Made by a program: the position numbers and the translations under genes. A DNA stretch of 64,000 nt from Sipunculus nudus (Eukaryota > Annelida > Sipuncula > Golfingiida > Sipunculidae): positions 7,341,579 through 7,405,578 of the forward strand of contig CM049307.1 of NCBI GenBank assembly GCA_026874595.1, written 5' to 3'. Each line of letters starts with the position of its first letter. The stretch's first letter is position 1. The notes under the pieces were generated by a model, which did no database searches, had not been told where the DNA came from, and saw nothing but the letters and a program-made list of their open reading frames with translations. Shown piece after piece: positions 1 through 10,560 of this stretch.

Positions 1-110
1 AGGTGTTATATTTCATTCTCAGTATGAAAAAGTTTTCATTTAAACATTGAATCCTAAAAAAAAAAAGAACACATTGCAAGACCAGACATGGGGTCTATTC
101 CAGTTGTTCT

Positions 111-224
111 ATTACTATTACTATTACTTTCAATTTCTAATATTACTATTACTATTACCACATTTTATCTTCTATTACTATTACTGTTACTATTACTGGG
201 GTATCTATTACTATTACTATTACT
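111..224. repeat. TATTAC hexanucleotide microsatellite, copy 1
   Basis: Imperfect (TATTAC)n with small interruptions. It is preceded by CAGACATGGGGT near 85. The same 12-mer lies in inverted orientation just after the second array (near 2400), so each array looks like part of a small mobile or dispersed unit rather than an isolated microsatellite. Confidence 0.85.
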
Positions 225-1017
225 TAAACTGATGGGAGGGTTCTAGACCTCGCGCATCCATGAGTGCTATAAACTAGCACTACAATCGCATGTTTAAATA
301 ATATTACATGCATCTATTTCATCCAGTTACCTACACAATTTTCTTATACTGTGTCTGTCATTCACAAGAAGCCTTAAGATACTGGAGACCTTAATTATTT
401 CAGCTTCTTTAATTCTGTTTTTTTTTTATATATCTTGAAACCTCAATGACCGTTATTGGGGCTTTCAAGTCAAAATTATAAGATAATTGTATGAACTCTT
501 TAATACATGTAATTTAAGAGCAACCCATTGTAAAGGCCCTGGTATATGTAAAATATTGATTTATAATTATATGCATACTTGTACATTTTATATTATTTTT
601 ATATATATTTCACATAAATTTATTTTATAGTACATACTTCTGTTTAGATTTAATCTTCTTTCTCATAGTTAATAAATAAAGATTTTCATTGTAACTAAAA
701 ATTGTCTCCAATCATATGCATGATTATTGCATATTATTAATTAGTATAAACGCTGACAATTTAGTCCTTTATGTATGTATCAGGAGAGGAATTTATGTAG
801 GCCTGTGTCCTGTTTCTCAATCCTTATAAATATATCCAATAAATATACTGTTTACATCAAGATTCTGGACAGAACCTAACTTGAGACAAAAGTACCCCAT
901 CTTCTCTGGTGTATTTGTTCATTTGGATGTGATGCCATGTTTTATACCATCACATAGTACATCTTGAGAGTGAACAGAGGTGGTAAACTTTATAAGGTGT
1001 CATCCCAAATGGATGGG

Positions 1018-1296
1018 TTTCAGTTAGACAGGTCAGATTTTTACAATCCCATCTGGACGGGCTAGTCCAATGGGTCCCAGTTGGATGGGTCCCAGACAGA
1101 CGCTCTTTCAATAACGAATGGGTTTCAGAAATAACAAAGCCTTCAATCCCTGGCTATTTTCATGTGTAATAAAGTCACATAAATATAACATAGCTTCTCA
1201 GTGGACTTCTTCCAACTGTTTCTGTCTAACTGGGACCCATCCAAATGGGACCGTCTAAATGCGACCCGTCCAACTGGCGCCTGTCCAACTGACGTG
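1018..1296. repeat. Inverted-repeat block with GGATGGGT(T/C)CCAG motifs
   Basis: The left half (1018-1100) contains repeated CAGTTGGATGGGTCCCAG-like words. The right half (1218-1296) contains their complements, such as CTAACTGGGACCCATCC. The arms would fold back on a loop of about 110 bases. A MITE-like foldback relic is the simplest reading; no target-site duplication was identified. Confidence 0.5.
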
Positions 1297-2254
1297 TAAT
1301 CCTTTACAATAATGGTAGCATGCATGGCTTTATTTCTTCATTGCAGCAAAATCAGCATAGGATAATTTAGGAATATGGAGAGTGATTTAAACCTACATCA
1401 ATTTTACAAAACAAATACCATATTTAAATCACTTTAAAAAAAAATTTGGCATTAAACAATCTTGTACTTTAAATTTTGTACATAACATAATCTAATTAAT
1501 TGATATCAAAATTTCAGATATTAATCAAATAAATTAAAATCGTGAAAGAAATGGCTAATTTAATTTTCAAAATATAAATTAACATAATTTTAGATACTGA
1601 ATGAAGGTCTGTAAAATTGGTACTATGAAATAACAGTCAAGTATTAAAAGAATAGTTTTAAAAGAATATGTATATAAATTAACTAGATAATACATGTGCC
1701 TGCAGTATGACTTTATCCAAGTGATTGTAGTACTTGTATGAGTTTATAGCATTATAGGCTTCAATACATTATATTACATTATGCTTAGTGAAAACAACAT
1801 AAGCTTATCATGAACATTTTGGGTCTGCTCTTTATCTGGTTCAATACTATATTTTATTTAAATGTGTGGTATTGCAATTTGTATGATTAAAATGCAAACT
1901 GGCTTGTGAAATCAAATCTAGGTACATTTCAAAATATGCCTATGGATTGATGGAAGTGAGATAAGATGTACATGTCACAATAATAATACACTATTTATCT
2001 GTCTCTTAACATCAAACATGCCTCTGTTTATCCATGGTTTATTAATCAAAGGTCAGATTGTGCTTGTTTGGCTGTGACCTACTCTGTCCAGTACTCTTAT
2101 GTAATTAGCACCAGTGGTCACCAGCAATGTGGCAGCTGGCCCATGCTTGCCTCAACAATGGGCAATTACTGGATGAGAACTGAGTCTGTTCAGCATTATT
2201 TGCTGATATGCTTCATAATCAAGAGGCTCACAGGAAGTAATAGAAAGTAATATG

Positions 2255-2401
2255 TATTACTCTATTACTTTGCCTTCTGTTTCTATTACTATTACTATTA
2301 CAGCTCAAATTTTTGAGTCTATTACTATTACTATTACTATTACTATTACATGGAAAAAGCTGTAATAGTCTATTACTATTACTATTACTTATTACTATTA
2401 C
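2255..2401. repeat. TATTAC hexanucleotide microsatellite, copy 2
   Basis: Three sub-blocks of (TATTAC)n separated by short unique spacers, ending in ACCCCATGTCTG, the inverse of the word that precedes copy 1. Confidence 0.85.
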
Positions 2402-2770
2402 CCCATGTCTGTGCAAGACTGAACTGTTAAACTGGATTGTTTTTACTTAATCATTCCATGTGTTCATTTTTATGGTTTAATGTCCTAATGGCCATGCAAA
2501 TTTTTTTTAACAATGAGAGGAAAATAAAAGAAAAATCCACATTTTTTAAATAAGTACTCTTAAATATATTTAACTATATATATTTCTTTTAGCTTTATTC
2601 TTCATAGCTTAATGAGCAAGGATGATCTACATCAAGTTTCTTAAGTAACATTTGTGTGTCAAAGTGAAGAGGAAAAGGTCATGATTTTTTTGTTGCAGGT
2701 TCTGAAAAAGTCATGAAATTTTGATTTGCTCGAAGTGTATGAACCCTGTATTATATTCTGTGTAAATTTT

Positions 2771-3779
2771 TAGCTCAGCTGACTATAAGTCATCTGAGCT
2801 TATAATAGTCGTGGTCCATTGTCTGTCGTCCGTCCGGCCGGCCGTTAACAGGGCACGTTTTGAAACCGTTGGACCTACGATACCAAAATTTTGCATACCA
2901 TTAGATGTCCAAAAAATCTCTTACCATACTGAAAATTGGCTCATTAGGACTTCGTTCCTTCGAGATATTAAGGAAAAACCTCCGTTTTCCATAAAAAAGC
3001 CATTGTTACACTTCAAGGCTGCCTAATATCAAAACCACTGATCTGTTTTCGATCATATTTAGTATTCATATTCTTCCATACATTTTCTACAAACATACAA
3101 AAAATTAGATCAGTGTTGGGTATTATTTTGAAGTTATGGGCCAAAATATAATGCATTTTTTAAAAAATCAGGAAATATATTTACTCACCTAACATGAGAA
3201 TTGCTGAAGCTAGAGACTTTTTTTCAGGATTATAACTTTATTTAATCAAGATTCAATTGTTTACCCAAAATTAGATCTGAATTTTACAAATTTATCAAGT
3301 TAGTATCATAAATAAAAAATCAATACCTTAAATTTTGTCCAACTTTGGCAATGGCACGTTTTTTCCTTGTAAGCACTTGATTTAATTTTTCACAGCATAT
3401 ATACATAAGGATTTAATCTTTTAAAATGTGAAATTTCAAAGGAATTGATTGAAAAGATTAGCTTTTATTCAAGTTTTCATACACCATGTCAAGTGTTGTT
3501 TACATCTAGCCCACCTAGTAGTACAGCCTTTGCTTGCATTATGTAACCCACCCCAGGCAGCTTGCCTTGGCTCAGCTTGGCCACTACCAGCAGGCTTCCC
3601 CTCTGCCCTGCACTCCCCCCCCCCCCTTCCGACAGTGCATAAACTAGATTTAATTGTGTCCACAAAATGGTGTATTGCTATGAAAGTGTGGATGTTCATC
3701 ATATAAGTAATTCCTTACTTCAAAAGAGTAAAAACTTCACCAGGTGTGAAATTGACTATTAATTCCAGTAATAAACTAG
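2771..3779 (+). repeat. Family C element, copy 1, left part
   Basis: Opens with TAGCTCAGCTGACTATAAGT, whose first half can pair with the following ATCTGAGCT, then a GTCCGTCCGGCC-type head. It then shares long blocks with the copies at 29957 and 51621, including TCCTTCGAGATATTAAGGAA and CTGCCTAATATCAAAACCAC. It is apparently interrupted by family B from about 3780 and resumes until the conserved end GACCCATGTGTCCCTTGTTT at 6182. No protein is encoded; it is non-autonomous. Confidence 0.65.
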
Positions 3780-5210
3780 AATACGGGTAGTCGACAAGCG
3801 ACTACTTTTATCCGCCTAAATCAGAGTGGAACGGGTGAAGTGTTGCATATTAGCATGGATGTCTGCAGCCAAATTGTGTATGTAGGTTGCGCTACCTACG
3901 AAAAAATCCAGAAAGCTCTATACACATGCAAAACTTTGGCCCAATCGGTCAAATGGTTCCCAAGATATGAGCTTGGATATCTGCTGCATAAACTAGAATG
4001 CAGGTGGCGCCACCTGTCATAAAATCAAGAGAGCTGTCGGGATGTATAAACTTGCAAAATTTTAGGCAGATATGTCAAACCACTGCCGAGATATGAGTGA
4101 TTTTATCCCATGGCAGACAAACAGATGGGAGCTGTGCAAACATGGCTGCAGGTGGCGCCACCAGTTTTGCATATGATAGAGAGCTATGTGAGATTTATAC
4201 ACATGCAAAATTTTGGCCCAATCGGTCAAACGGTTCCCTAGATATGAGCTTGGATGTCTGCAGCGTAAACTTGATTGTAGGTGGCGCCACCTGTCATAAA
4301 ATCAGAAAAGCTATCCAGGATGTATAAGCATGCCGAATTTCAGGTGAATTAGTCAAACCACTGCAGAGATATGAGTGATTTTAACCAAAGGCAGACGAAC
4401 AGATGGACACTGTGCAAACATGGTTGCAGGTGGTGCCACCATTTTTGGTGTATGTTATAAAGTTCTCCAAGGGCTACATTTGTGCAAAAAAATTTTCCTG
4501 ATCGGTCAAATGGTTCCCGAGATATGAGCTTGGATGTCTGCAGCGTAAACGTGAATGTAGGTGGCGCCACCTGTCATAAAATCAGAAAAGCTATCCAGGA
4601 TGTATACGCATGCCCAATTTCAGGTGAATTAGTCAAGTCACTGCAGAGATATGAGTGATTTTAACCCAAGGCAGACGAACAGATGGACACTGTGCAAACA
4701 TGGTTGCAGGTGGCGCCACCATTTTTGGTGTATGTTATAAAGCTCTCCAAGGGCTACATTTGTGCAAAAGAATTTTCCTGATCGGTCAAACGGTTCCCGA
4801 GATATGAGCTTGGATGTCTGCAGCGTAAACGTGAATGTAGGTGGCGCCACCTGTCATAAAATCAGAAAAGCTATCCAGGATGTTTACGCATGCCCAATTT
4901 CAGGTGAATTAGTCAAGTCACTGCAGAGATATGAGTGATTTTAACCCAAGGCAGACGAACAGATGGACACTGTGCAAACATGGTTGCAGGTGGCGCCACC
5001 ATTTTTGGTGTATGTTATAAAGCTCTCCGAGGGCTTCATTTGTGCAAAAAAATTTTCCTGATCGGTCAAACGGTTCCCGAGATATGTGGGTTTATGTGTG
5101 GAAACAGACGCACAAATGGACGCAGAGCGCAAAGGAAAGGTCAGAGGTCAAAACAAAATCGGGGCGCAGCAGTTCACATGTGACCCGAACGTAATCCCGG
5201 GTTTCGGAAA
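3780..5210 (+). repeat. Family B element, copy 1, with about 280-bp tandem core
   Basis: Begins with a hairpin, arms GTAGTCG and CGACTAC around ACAAG (3787-3805). The core repeats with a 280-bp period: the same GTGGCGCCAC word falls at 4281, 4561 and 4841, with an earlier copy at 4004. Each unit contains two half-units carrying the GGTGGCGCCACC palindrome (or a one-base variant), GATATGAG and GATCGGTCAAACGGTTCCC. The tail reads CAGTTCACATGTGACCCGAA and ends near TTTCGGAAA, shared with the copy at 32520. Short reading frames across the units are by-products of the tandem repetition. Confidence 0.75.
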
Positions 5211-5224
5211 ATTCCGCCCAGCGG

Positions 5225-5320
5225 TTACAGAGGAGTTCTCCGGACCCCTACGCGGCGGCGGCGGCGGCGGCGTCCAGCTGAAAACATAGTATCCGCAAAA
5301 CTCTGTTTTGGCGGATACAA
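5225..5320 (-). repeat. Hairpin head of a family-E-like element, reverse orientation
   Basis: Read on the minus strand this is a TGTATCCGCC hairpin followed by GGATACTATGTTTTC and a (CGC)n tract, the same order as the family E heads at 16294 and 16634. The hairpin arms lie at 5289-5301 and 5305-5318 with a TCT loop. The stem sequence differs from family E but still pairs. Confidence 0.55.
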
Positions 5321-5325
5321 TTAAA

Positions 5326-6182
5326 GCTGAGATAGTAATTAGCACAATGATATTGTTTGTCCCTCATTCAACCAACAGTGTGTATACTTAATTTGAAAAG
5401 ATGTTTTATTTTATCAAATTTACTGAATCTTTTATTTTATCTCGATGAATAGAATTAAGCATGTACTGAAAACTCCAATGTGCAAAACTTTTCAATAGTG
5501 ATTCAAGGAATAATCTTGTAGATGCCATGTTGTCGCATTATTTTCTTTTAAATTCAGCTCAAACATTTGTGATTTAAAAATAATAAAATATATGTGTATG
5601 CATAATATGACCCAATATGAGCTACACTCTGGATATATAATGATTGCTGCTTTTGCAACAATTCTTATATTTTAACTTATATTTTCAGTTTTTTTACTCT
5701 GAATATATAATTAATGCAACTTTTGCAACAACTCTAATATTTTTACTAATATTTTCAGTTTTTTTTATTAAAAATTTATAAAACTTGTAAATAAAAAAAA
5801 ATGATTCAGATAAAAACTTTTCATGGAAAAAGTGGATATGCTAAAAAAATAGGCTTATATATAAACTTAAATGCATTATTCCCTTGAAAGTGAAATAAAG
5901 GTATTGGTCCATTCTGTCCACTTGCCTGTCCATCTGTAAATTTCATATGCATCACAGTATCTCAAAACTTTTACTGCTTTTCTTCATGACAGTTTTGTCA
6001 GAGTTTTAGTTTGCAATCATATATTTAGAACTTTACTATATCCAAGTAGGAGGGCCCCTTTCCTCTCAGCTTCTCATATTCTTATATAAATGAAAAACAT
6101 TACAATAGAATATTTTGCATATTTTGCATTTGCAAAAATTTCAAACTTCAGCTGAGCGCCATGACCCATGTGTCCCTTGTTT
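5326..6182 (+). repeat. Family C element, copy 1, right part
   Basis: AT-rich filler followed by the family C 3' end, CAGCTGAGCGCCATGACCC then TGTCCCTTGTTT, at about 6149-6182. The same ending closes the copies at 32519, 54254 and 58446. The match upstream of the terminal 60 bases is weak. Confidence 0.5.
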
Positions 6183-7323
6183 ATTAAAAAGCTTCAAGTA
6201 TAGATTGCTTTCCTAAGATTTTCTGCTTTAACTTTAATGTGTAAAAACAGAAATTAGCGTTTGTGTAAATTTCTTTTAGATGTTATACTGAGTAGAACTA
6301 GTAGGAAAAGTGTGATTAAGTTCAGGAACAGTGAAAGGGGGCAAGGGGGAAGGGAGCTGCCTATCTTGTTCCCAAGAGTGAACGGCATTGTAATGGCTGT
6401 GGTTCTTGGCGAGGATAAAGAAATAGCTCTGTATGTTACTATGGTATGGAATACTTTGAAAGAATAACATGTTTTCATCCAGATTGTCTCCACATATACT
6501 GATTGTTTCTTGGATATTTCGCAAATATTCTTCAATATTTCATCCAAATACATTCAGAACTTTTTACTAATATGTGAAGTAATGTTTTATAAGATATAAG
6601 TCACAGAACCGTTAGCTTTGATGATTACTCTTCATTGGCAGTCCCACTGTGAAGTGACTCAGTCTGTAACATAAAGAAAATGTCATGAATTATTGATCAT
6701 CCAGGAATCAATGTGCTGATTAACAAGCTGATCCCAGGCTTCATGGGAATATTGATTGTCAGCATGTATAGTGGGTCAGAGGTCAGGCTCAGGTCAGCCC
6801 CCCCCCCCAGTCATGTGATCATCTGGAGGATCATGTGATCATCTTTAGAATCTGTGTCTTGTTTTATTCAGTGCTGTTATTGACATTCCTGGAGCAGATC
6901 ATCTATCATGCAAACCTAGCACACATCTTTGCCTTCAGATCCTTGTATCACTGTATAACCATCAACAGTGCATATTCCAGTCCAGGTCACTCATCTGTCT
7001 ATCTAACTTTCTATCTATTTATCTGTCTATCTATCTGTCTATCTGTCTATCTGTCCATCTGTCTATCTATCTATCTATATATATGTTTATATTTATATAT
7101 AATATATAAATTACTAGTATATTATTATCATTCTCCATGGGTTTGATTTACAGTCTTGTCGTGTGGAGGTGTTTGCTCTCTGCTTAGTGGTGTCTAGTTT
7201 TGATCTGTTATGTCTCTTCTTGTAGCTTATCTCTGATATCTTGGGCAAATATAATTAAAGCAGCCCTGTATGAACTCAGGTTTATTTGTGGTTCATATAT
7301 TCTTGTGTCACTACCCCTTACAG
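6183..7323. other. Unassigned AT-rich stretch with TATC/TGTC microsatellite
   Basis: No gene recognised. 7000-7110 is a (TATCTGTC)n to (TA)n microsatellite. 6826-6843 contains two copies of ATCATGTGATCATCT. Overlapping short open frames on both strands near 6254-6553 show no recognisable domain. Confidence 0.5.
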
Positions 7324-7386
7324 CGAAGTACCCATTTCCTGAGCCCAATGTGGTCAAACCCTTACCCATGGGCCACCACATGAAAG
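7324..7386 (+). CDS. Possible internal coding exon (unidentified; perhaps upstream exon of ABAT)
   Basis: A stop-free 63-base segment lies between a good acceptor (pyrimidine-rich CACTACCCCTTACAG, AG at 7322-7323) and a GT donor at 7387 (AAAG|GTACCT). In the only open frame it encodes 20 residues rich in proline, KYPFPEPNVVKPLPMGHHMK, and is phase 1 to phase 1. The composition is less AT-rich than its surroundings. Its place upstream of and on the same strand as ABAT makes a link possible, because the N-terminal region of GABA transaminases is proline-containing and poorly conserved. I do not recognise the peptide, and a further phase 1 to phase 0 exon would be needed to join it to 20670. Confidence 0.28.
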
Positions 7387-8006
7387 GTACCTGTTTATAT
7401 TTGATCAGGGATGACAGACTTTTAAATACACTGACTATGACAATCACACTATTATATATACAACTATATGGGTCCAACACCCTGGTCCTAAAGTGTCAAA
7501 GCCATAAGGTGCAGTAACCTGTAACATTTTTTTTTACTCTTCCCTTATATTTCAAATGAACAGGTATTTACTGTAGTGTAATTAATATAAAGTTGGGATG
7601 TACAGTTCAGCAGTGTTTCACTGTTGACTGTTTGTTCATAGGAAAATAGTGGAATACACCATCCTACAATAACTAATTGAATAATTCAGGTGACACCAGA
7701 CCTGAATATGCCATGGATATTGCTATACCAGTGTAAATGATGCTGATTACCCTAGCAAAGAACAGATAATGACCAGCCTCTGTATAGGGTCCCATGTATA
7801 GTGCACATTCAAAGTAATTGAACTACTTGTGTGGCAGAGAACACCTGGTAAACAGAGTAAACAATCTCTGGAACAGGGTGCTACCAGACCATTCGGTTAT
7901 ACAGACTGCTGGTGTTGCATGGTCATCATAGATTAAAATATTGAACAATATGTGATGGAATGAATGCACTTATGTAGTGTACTTAAGGAAATTTCCTAAG
8001 TGAGAC
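7387..8006. other. Unassigned sequence
   Basis: No gene, strong repeat or RNA recognised. AT-rich, with short open frames only. Confidence 0.5.
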
Positions 8007-8242
8007 CCGCTTCTGTGGCTCAGGGGTAGAGCACAAGACTCAAAGTCAGGAGGTTGTGGGTTCAAATCTCAGCTGAGCAGTGAGATTTTCATTGCCAGTC
8101 CCCACTCAGGGTAAGCACACTGCAAGCTTAATGGAAAGGCTGTGCCCCTAGTGTCTTTGGGGGGGGTTCCTTGGTGACATCACACCCAGGACCTGCAGGT
8201 GTGGAAAACACCAGGCCTGGGTGACACCAGGGTACAAAAAAT
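8007..8242 (+). mobile_element. tRNA-derived SINE
   Basis: The 5' part resembles a tRNA gene with an A-box (TGGCTCAGGGGTAGAGCA, about 8016-8033) and a B-box (GGGTTCAAATCTC, about 8058-8070). A tRNA-unrelated body follows (CACTCAGGGTAAGCACACTG to CACCAGGGTAC) with a short A-rich tail (AAAAAATAA) near 8236-8244. The cloverleaf is imperfect, so a functional tRNA is unlikely. RNA polymerase III promoter function is inferred from the boxes only. Confidence 0.75.
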
Positions 8243-9201
8243 AATATGATAGGAAGTGAGTGCTCCCACCCTGTCACGTAGTCCCAAAATGGAACTCTGT
8301 AGATGTACATACTTGAATAAGAATTAGATAAGAGAGCTTTGTGCTGTTTACAACAATATGAATGCAACTTGATGGCAGACCACTTAGAAATTGATGCATT
8401 CCCTGATATTGCTTGTATCACAACTTCAGTAGGCTTACCAGCCAAATTATCAGCTCCTAATGAATCGGGTTGTCATGGGAACTTGGTAACCATTTGACCA
8501 GTTCAGACCAGTAGCTAGGCAACCATTTGACCAGTAGCGGTATTAGATAATACTTATGAAATAGACTGGTCCTTTAACTTTTATCTAGGTGGATAATAGG
8601 TAAAATTGATATAGCTAGGAGTGGGGAATAATCTCAAAGGAGATTTTGTCTAGACCTGTGGATTTTGTAGGTGTATATGTGTGTGTGTGTGGGGGGGGGG
8701 GGGGGGTTTGTCAGGTAAGGAATAAACTTAACCAGGTTTTGTCCTGTATGCTGAGCAGTACTGTTGTTGGTACTTTGGTGTCAGGCAAAACTTCAGCTGG
8801 TAGAGTAATAACAATTGATATGTTGTACATATTTTGCATGCCAGGTAAAATATAGTGAAAACAGTGCATCAGCTGTGTTAAATAATTATTGTGCCAGGGC
8901 TGACTGGTGTGAGAAACATGTTCAGATGTCAGGCAGTTCTGTTAGAGCAATAGACAAGTACTGATGTTACAGGAAGACTCTCTTCCAAAGAAAACAAGAA
9001 TGGCTTGAGTAGATTTCAAGGCAAACCAAGCCTGCTGGAACTGCCTCTTTATCTGAAACTGACCTTAAATTTAATGGAAATTTCCTTGGTCCATGGCTAC
9101 CATCAGTAACCCCAGTATAATGTTTAATGGGAAAATGATTGAATAATCCTGCTAGCACTCAAACTAACACATGGTCTAAACATAACCACAGTGGTGGATG
9201 C
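8243..9201. other. Unassigned sequence with a GT/poly-G tract
   Basis: No gene recognised. 8676-8706 is a (GT)n run leading into a G homopolymer. 8500-8540 repeats AACCATTTGACCAGT. Confidence 0.5.
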
Positions 9202-9557
9202 AATTTGGTCCAACTTGCAAGATCTATAGACTTAGTTTCTGCCCAAAGTCAGGAAACTTGAACATTTATACCAGTTCAGAAGGAATAAATGATGAAATTC
9301 CGTCATTGACAGTTAAATCTCTGGCTTGTCTGGATGTAAACTGCTCTGACAGACAGGTGGATTGCCACCAGGGGAAATGAATTTGGTCCAACTTGCAAGA
9401 TCTATAGACTTAGTTTCTGCCCAAAGTCAGGAAACTTGAACATTTATACCAGTTCAGAAGGAATAAATGATGAAATTCAGTCATTGACAGTTAAATCTCT
9501 GGCTTGTCTGGATGTAAACTGCTCTGACAGACAGGTGGATTGCCACCAGGGGAAATG
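9202..9557. repeat. Two-copy 178-bp tandem duplication
   Basis: Copy 1 (9202-9379) and copy 2 (9380-9557) both run from AATTTGGTCCAACTTGCAAG to CACCAGGGGAAATGA. By eye they differ at one base (TTCCGTC versus TTCAGTC), which implies a recent duplication. The frames across it show no recognisable domain. Confidence 0.95.
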
Positions 9558-10560
9558 AATTGTTTATTTCCCTGTGTTACTGGGAGAATGAAGGTAAACC
9601 ACTTTTATTGAGTGAAGCAGTGTGTGGAGTGTTCAGTATTGGTCTTTACTGCCCTGACTTGTCGTTCATTGATTTATGCTGGTCCAGGCTGTGTTTTCGC
9701 CACAGACAGGCAGTCTTGTTCTTTAATCTGCAATTTCCTGAAAATCAATTGTGTCTTGAGAACTGCACACCCATATAACCAGGTAGCTGTACTTGAAAAA
9801 TCTTTGGCATTTAGAATTGGCTTTTTTTGTTTATTTACATCAGAGACAAACATAATCTGAATGTGGTCCTCTCAATCAAATTTTTGTCAGGTTCCAGCTA
9901 GACCGTTGTTGTGCTCTCATTGTATAATTTTTTTTTAATTCTGTTCGATTTAAAAAGTTTAAAACAAAGTGATATTCTCATAAATTCCTGAAAAATTCAT
10001 GCCACTAAGGCTTTATGACATGTTTTCCAAAAAGGTTAACCTTATAATAATTGTATTGTAGAAAGTACATAGGTTTATTTAAAAGGTGACCATGCACTCA
10101 TTTTTTTCATTTAATTAAAAAATGAAATTAATTGTGAATAAAATGTTTGGGGATATTTGTATGTACATTTAAATCAGAACTGATTGTTACAGCCAACACA
10201 TTAAGTTGAACACATAAAAAACTTTTAATATAGGTCTAAACAATTACAGAAAACCAGAAACCATCTGGAGAACTAGAAAATAGAGACTGCATATATCCCT
10301 CCAAACAGATTCTGATGAAACTCTGGAGTGTGCTATGTAAGTTAATGAAATATGTGAATGCAAGCAAAGAGAAATATGTCACAGTTCACCAACTGGATGG
10401 TTACACAACAGGTGAGCTCTACCCTCCATAACAAAGATTGCCCTTAACACCAGTAAATGACTCTGACCTCTGGGTGGGATAAACAAATTAACCAGTCTCA
10501 CAGTTGTAAAGAACCCTTTAAATAGCCTTTTAAATCTTTAACCCTTTTAAATTTATCCCT
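9558..10560. other. Unassigned sequence
   Basis: No gene assigned. A stop-free frame from about 10240 to a good donor-like CAG|GTGAGC at 10411 was considered and rejected because the peptide is not recognisable. Confidence 0.5.

Larger units (their letters stand above)
1..2770. other. AT-rich non-coding flank, no gene recognised
   Basis: No reading frame here has a recognisable domain. Stop-free stretches are short and are explained by simple sequence, for example the Tyr-rich frame over the TATTAC array. The region holds two related microsatellites and an inverted-repeat block, listed separately. It may be intergenic or part of a long ABAT 5' intron; the sequence does not decide. Confidence 0.6.

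Noticed and set aside
47-232. Tyr-rich small protein
   Set aside because: Translation of the TATTAC microsatellite.
4349-5132. Similar minus-strand frames (MAPPTFTFTLQTSKLISREP) repeated with 280-bp spacing
   Set aside because: They follow the family B tandem unit exactly and have no recognisable domain.
8007-8080. Functional tRNA gene
   Set aside because: A- and B-box-like words are present, but the anticodon stem does not pair and a SINE body follows.
9309-9358. Possible phase 1 to phase 0 mini-exon linking 7324-7386 to ABAT exon a
   Set aside because: The phase would fit, but the peptide shows no resemblance to the GABA transaminase N-terminal region and it lies inside a fresh tandem duplication.
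10236-10411. Stop-free frame ending at CAG|GTGAGC as a further exon
   Set aside because: The donor is good, but the peptide (ILMKLWSVLCKLMKYVNASK and following) is not recognisable. Its phase does not fit directly onto ABAT exon a.
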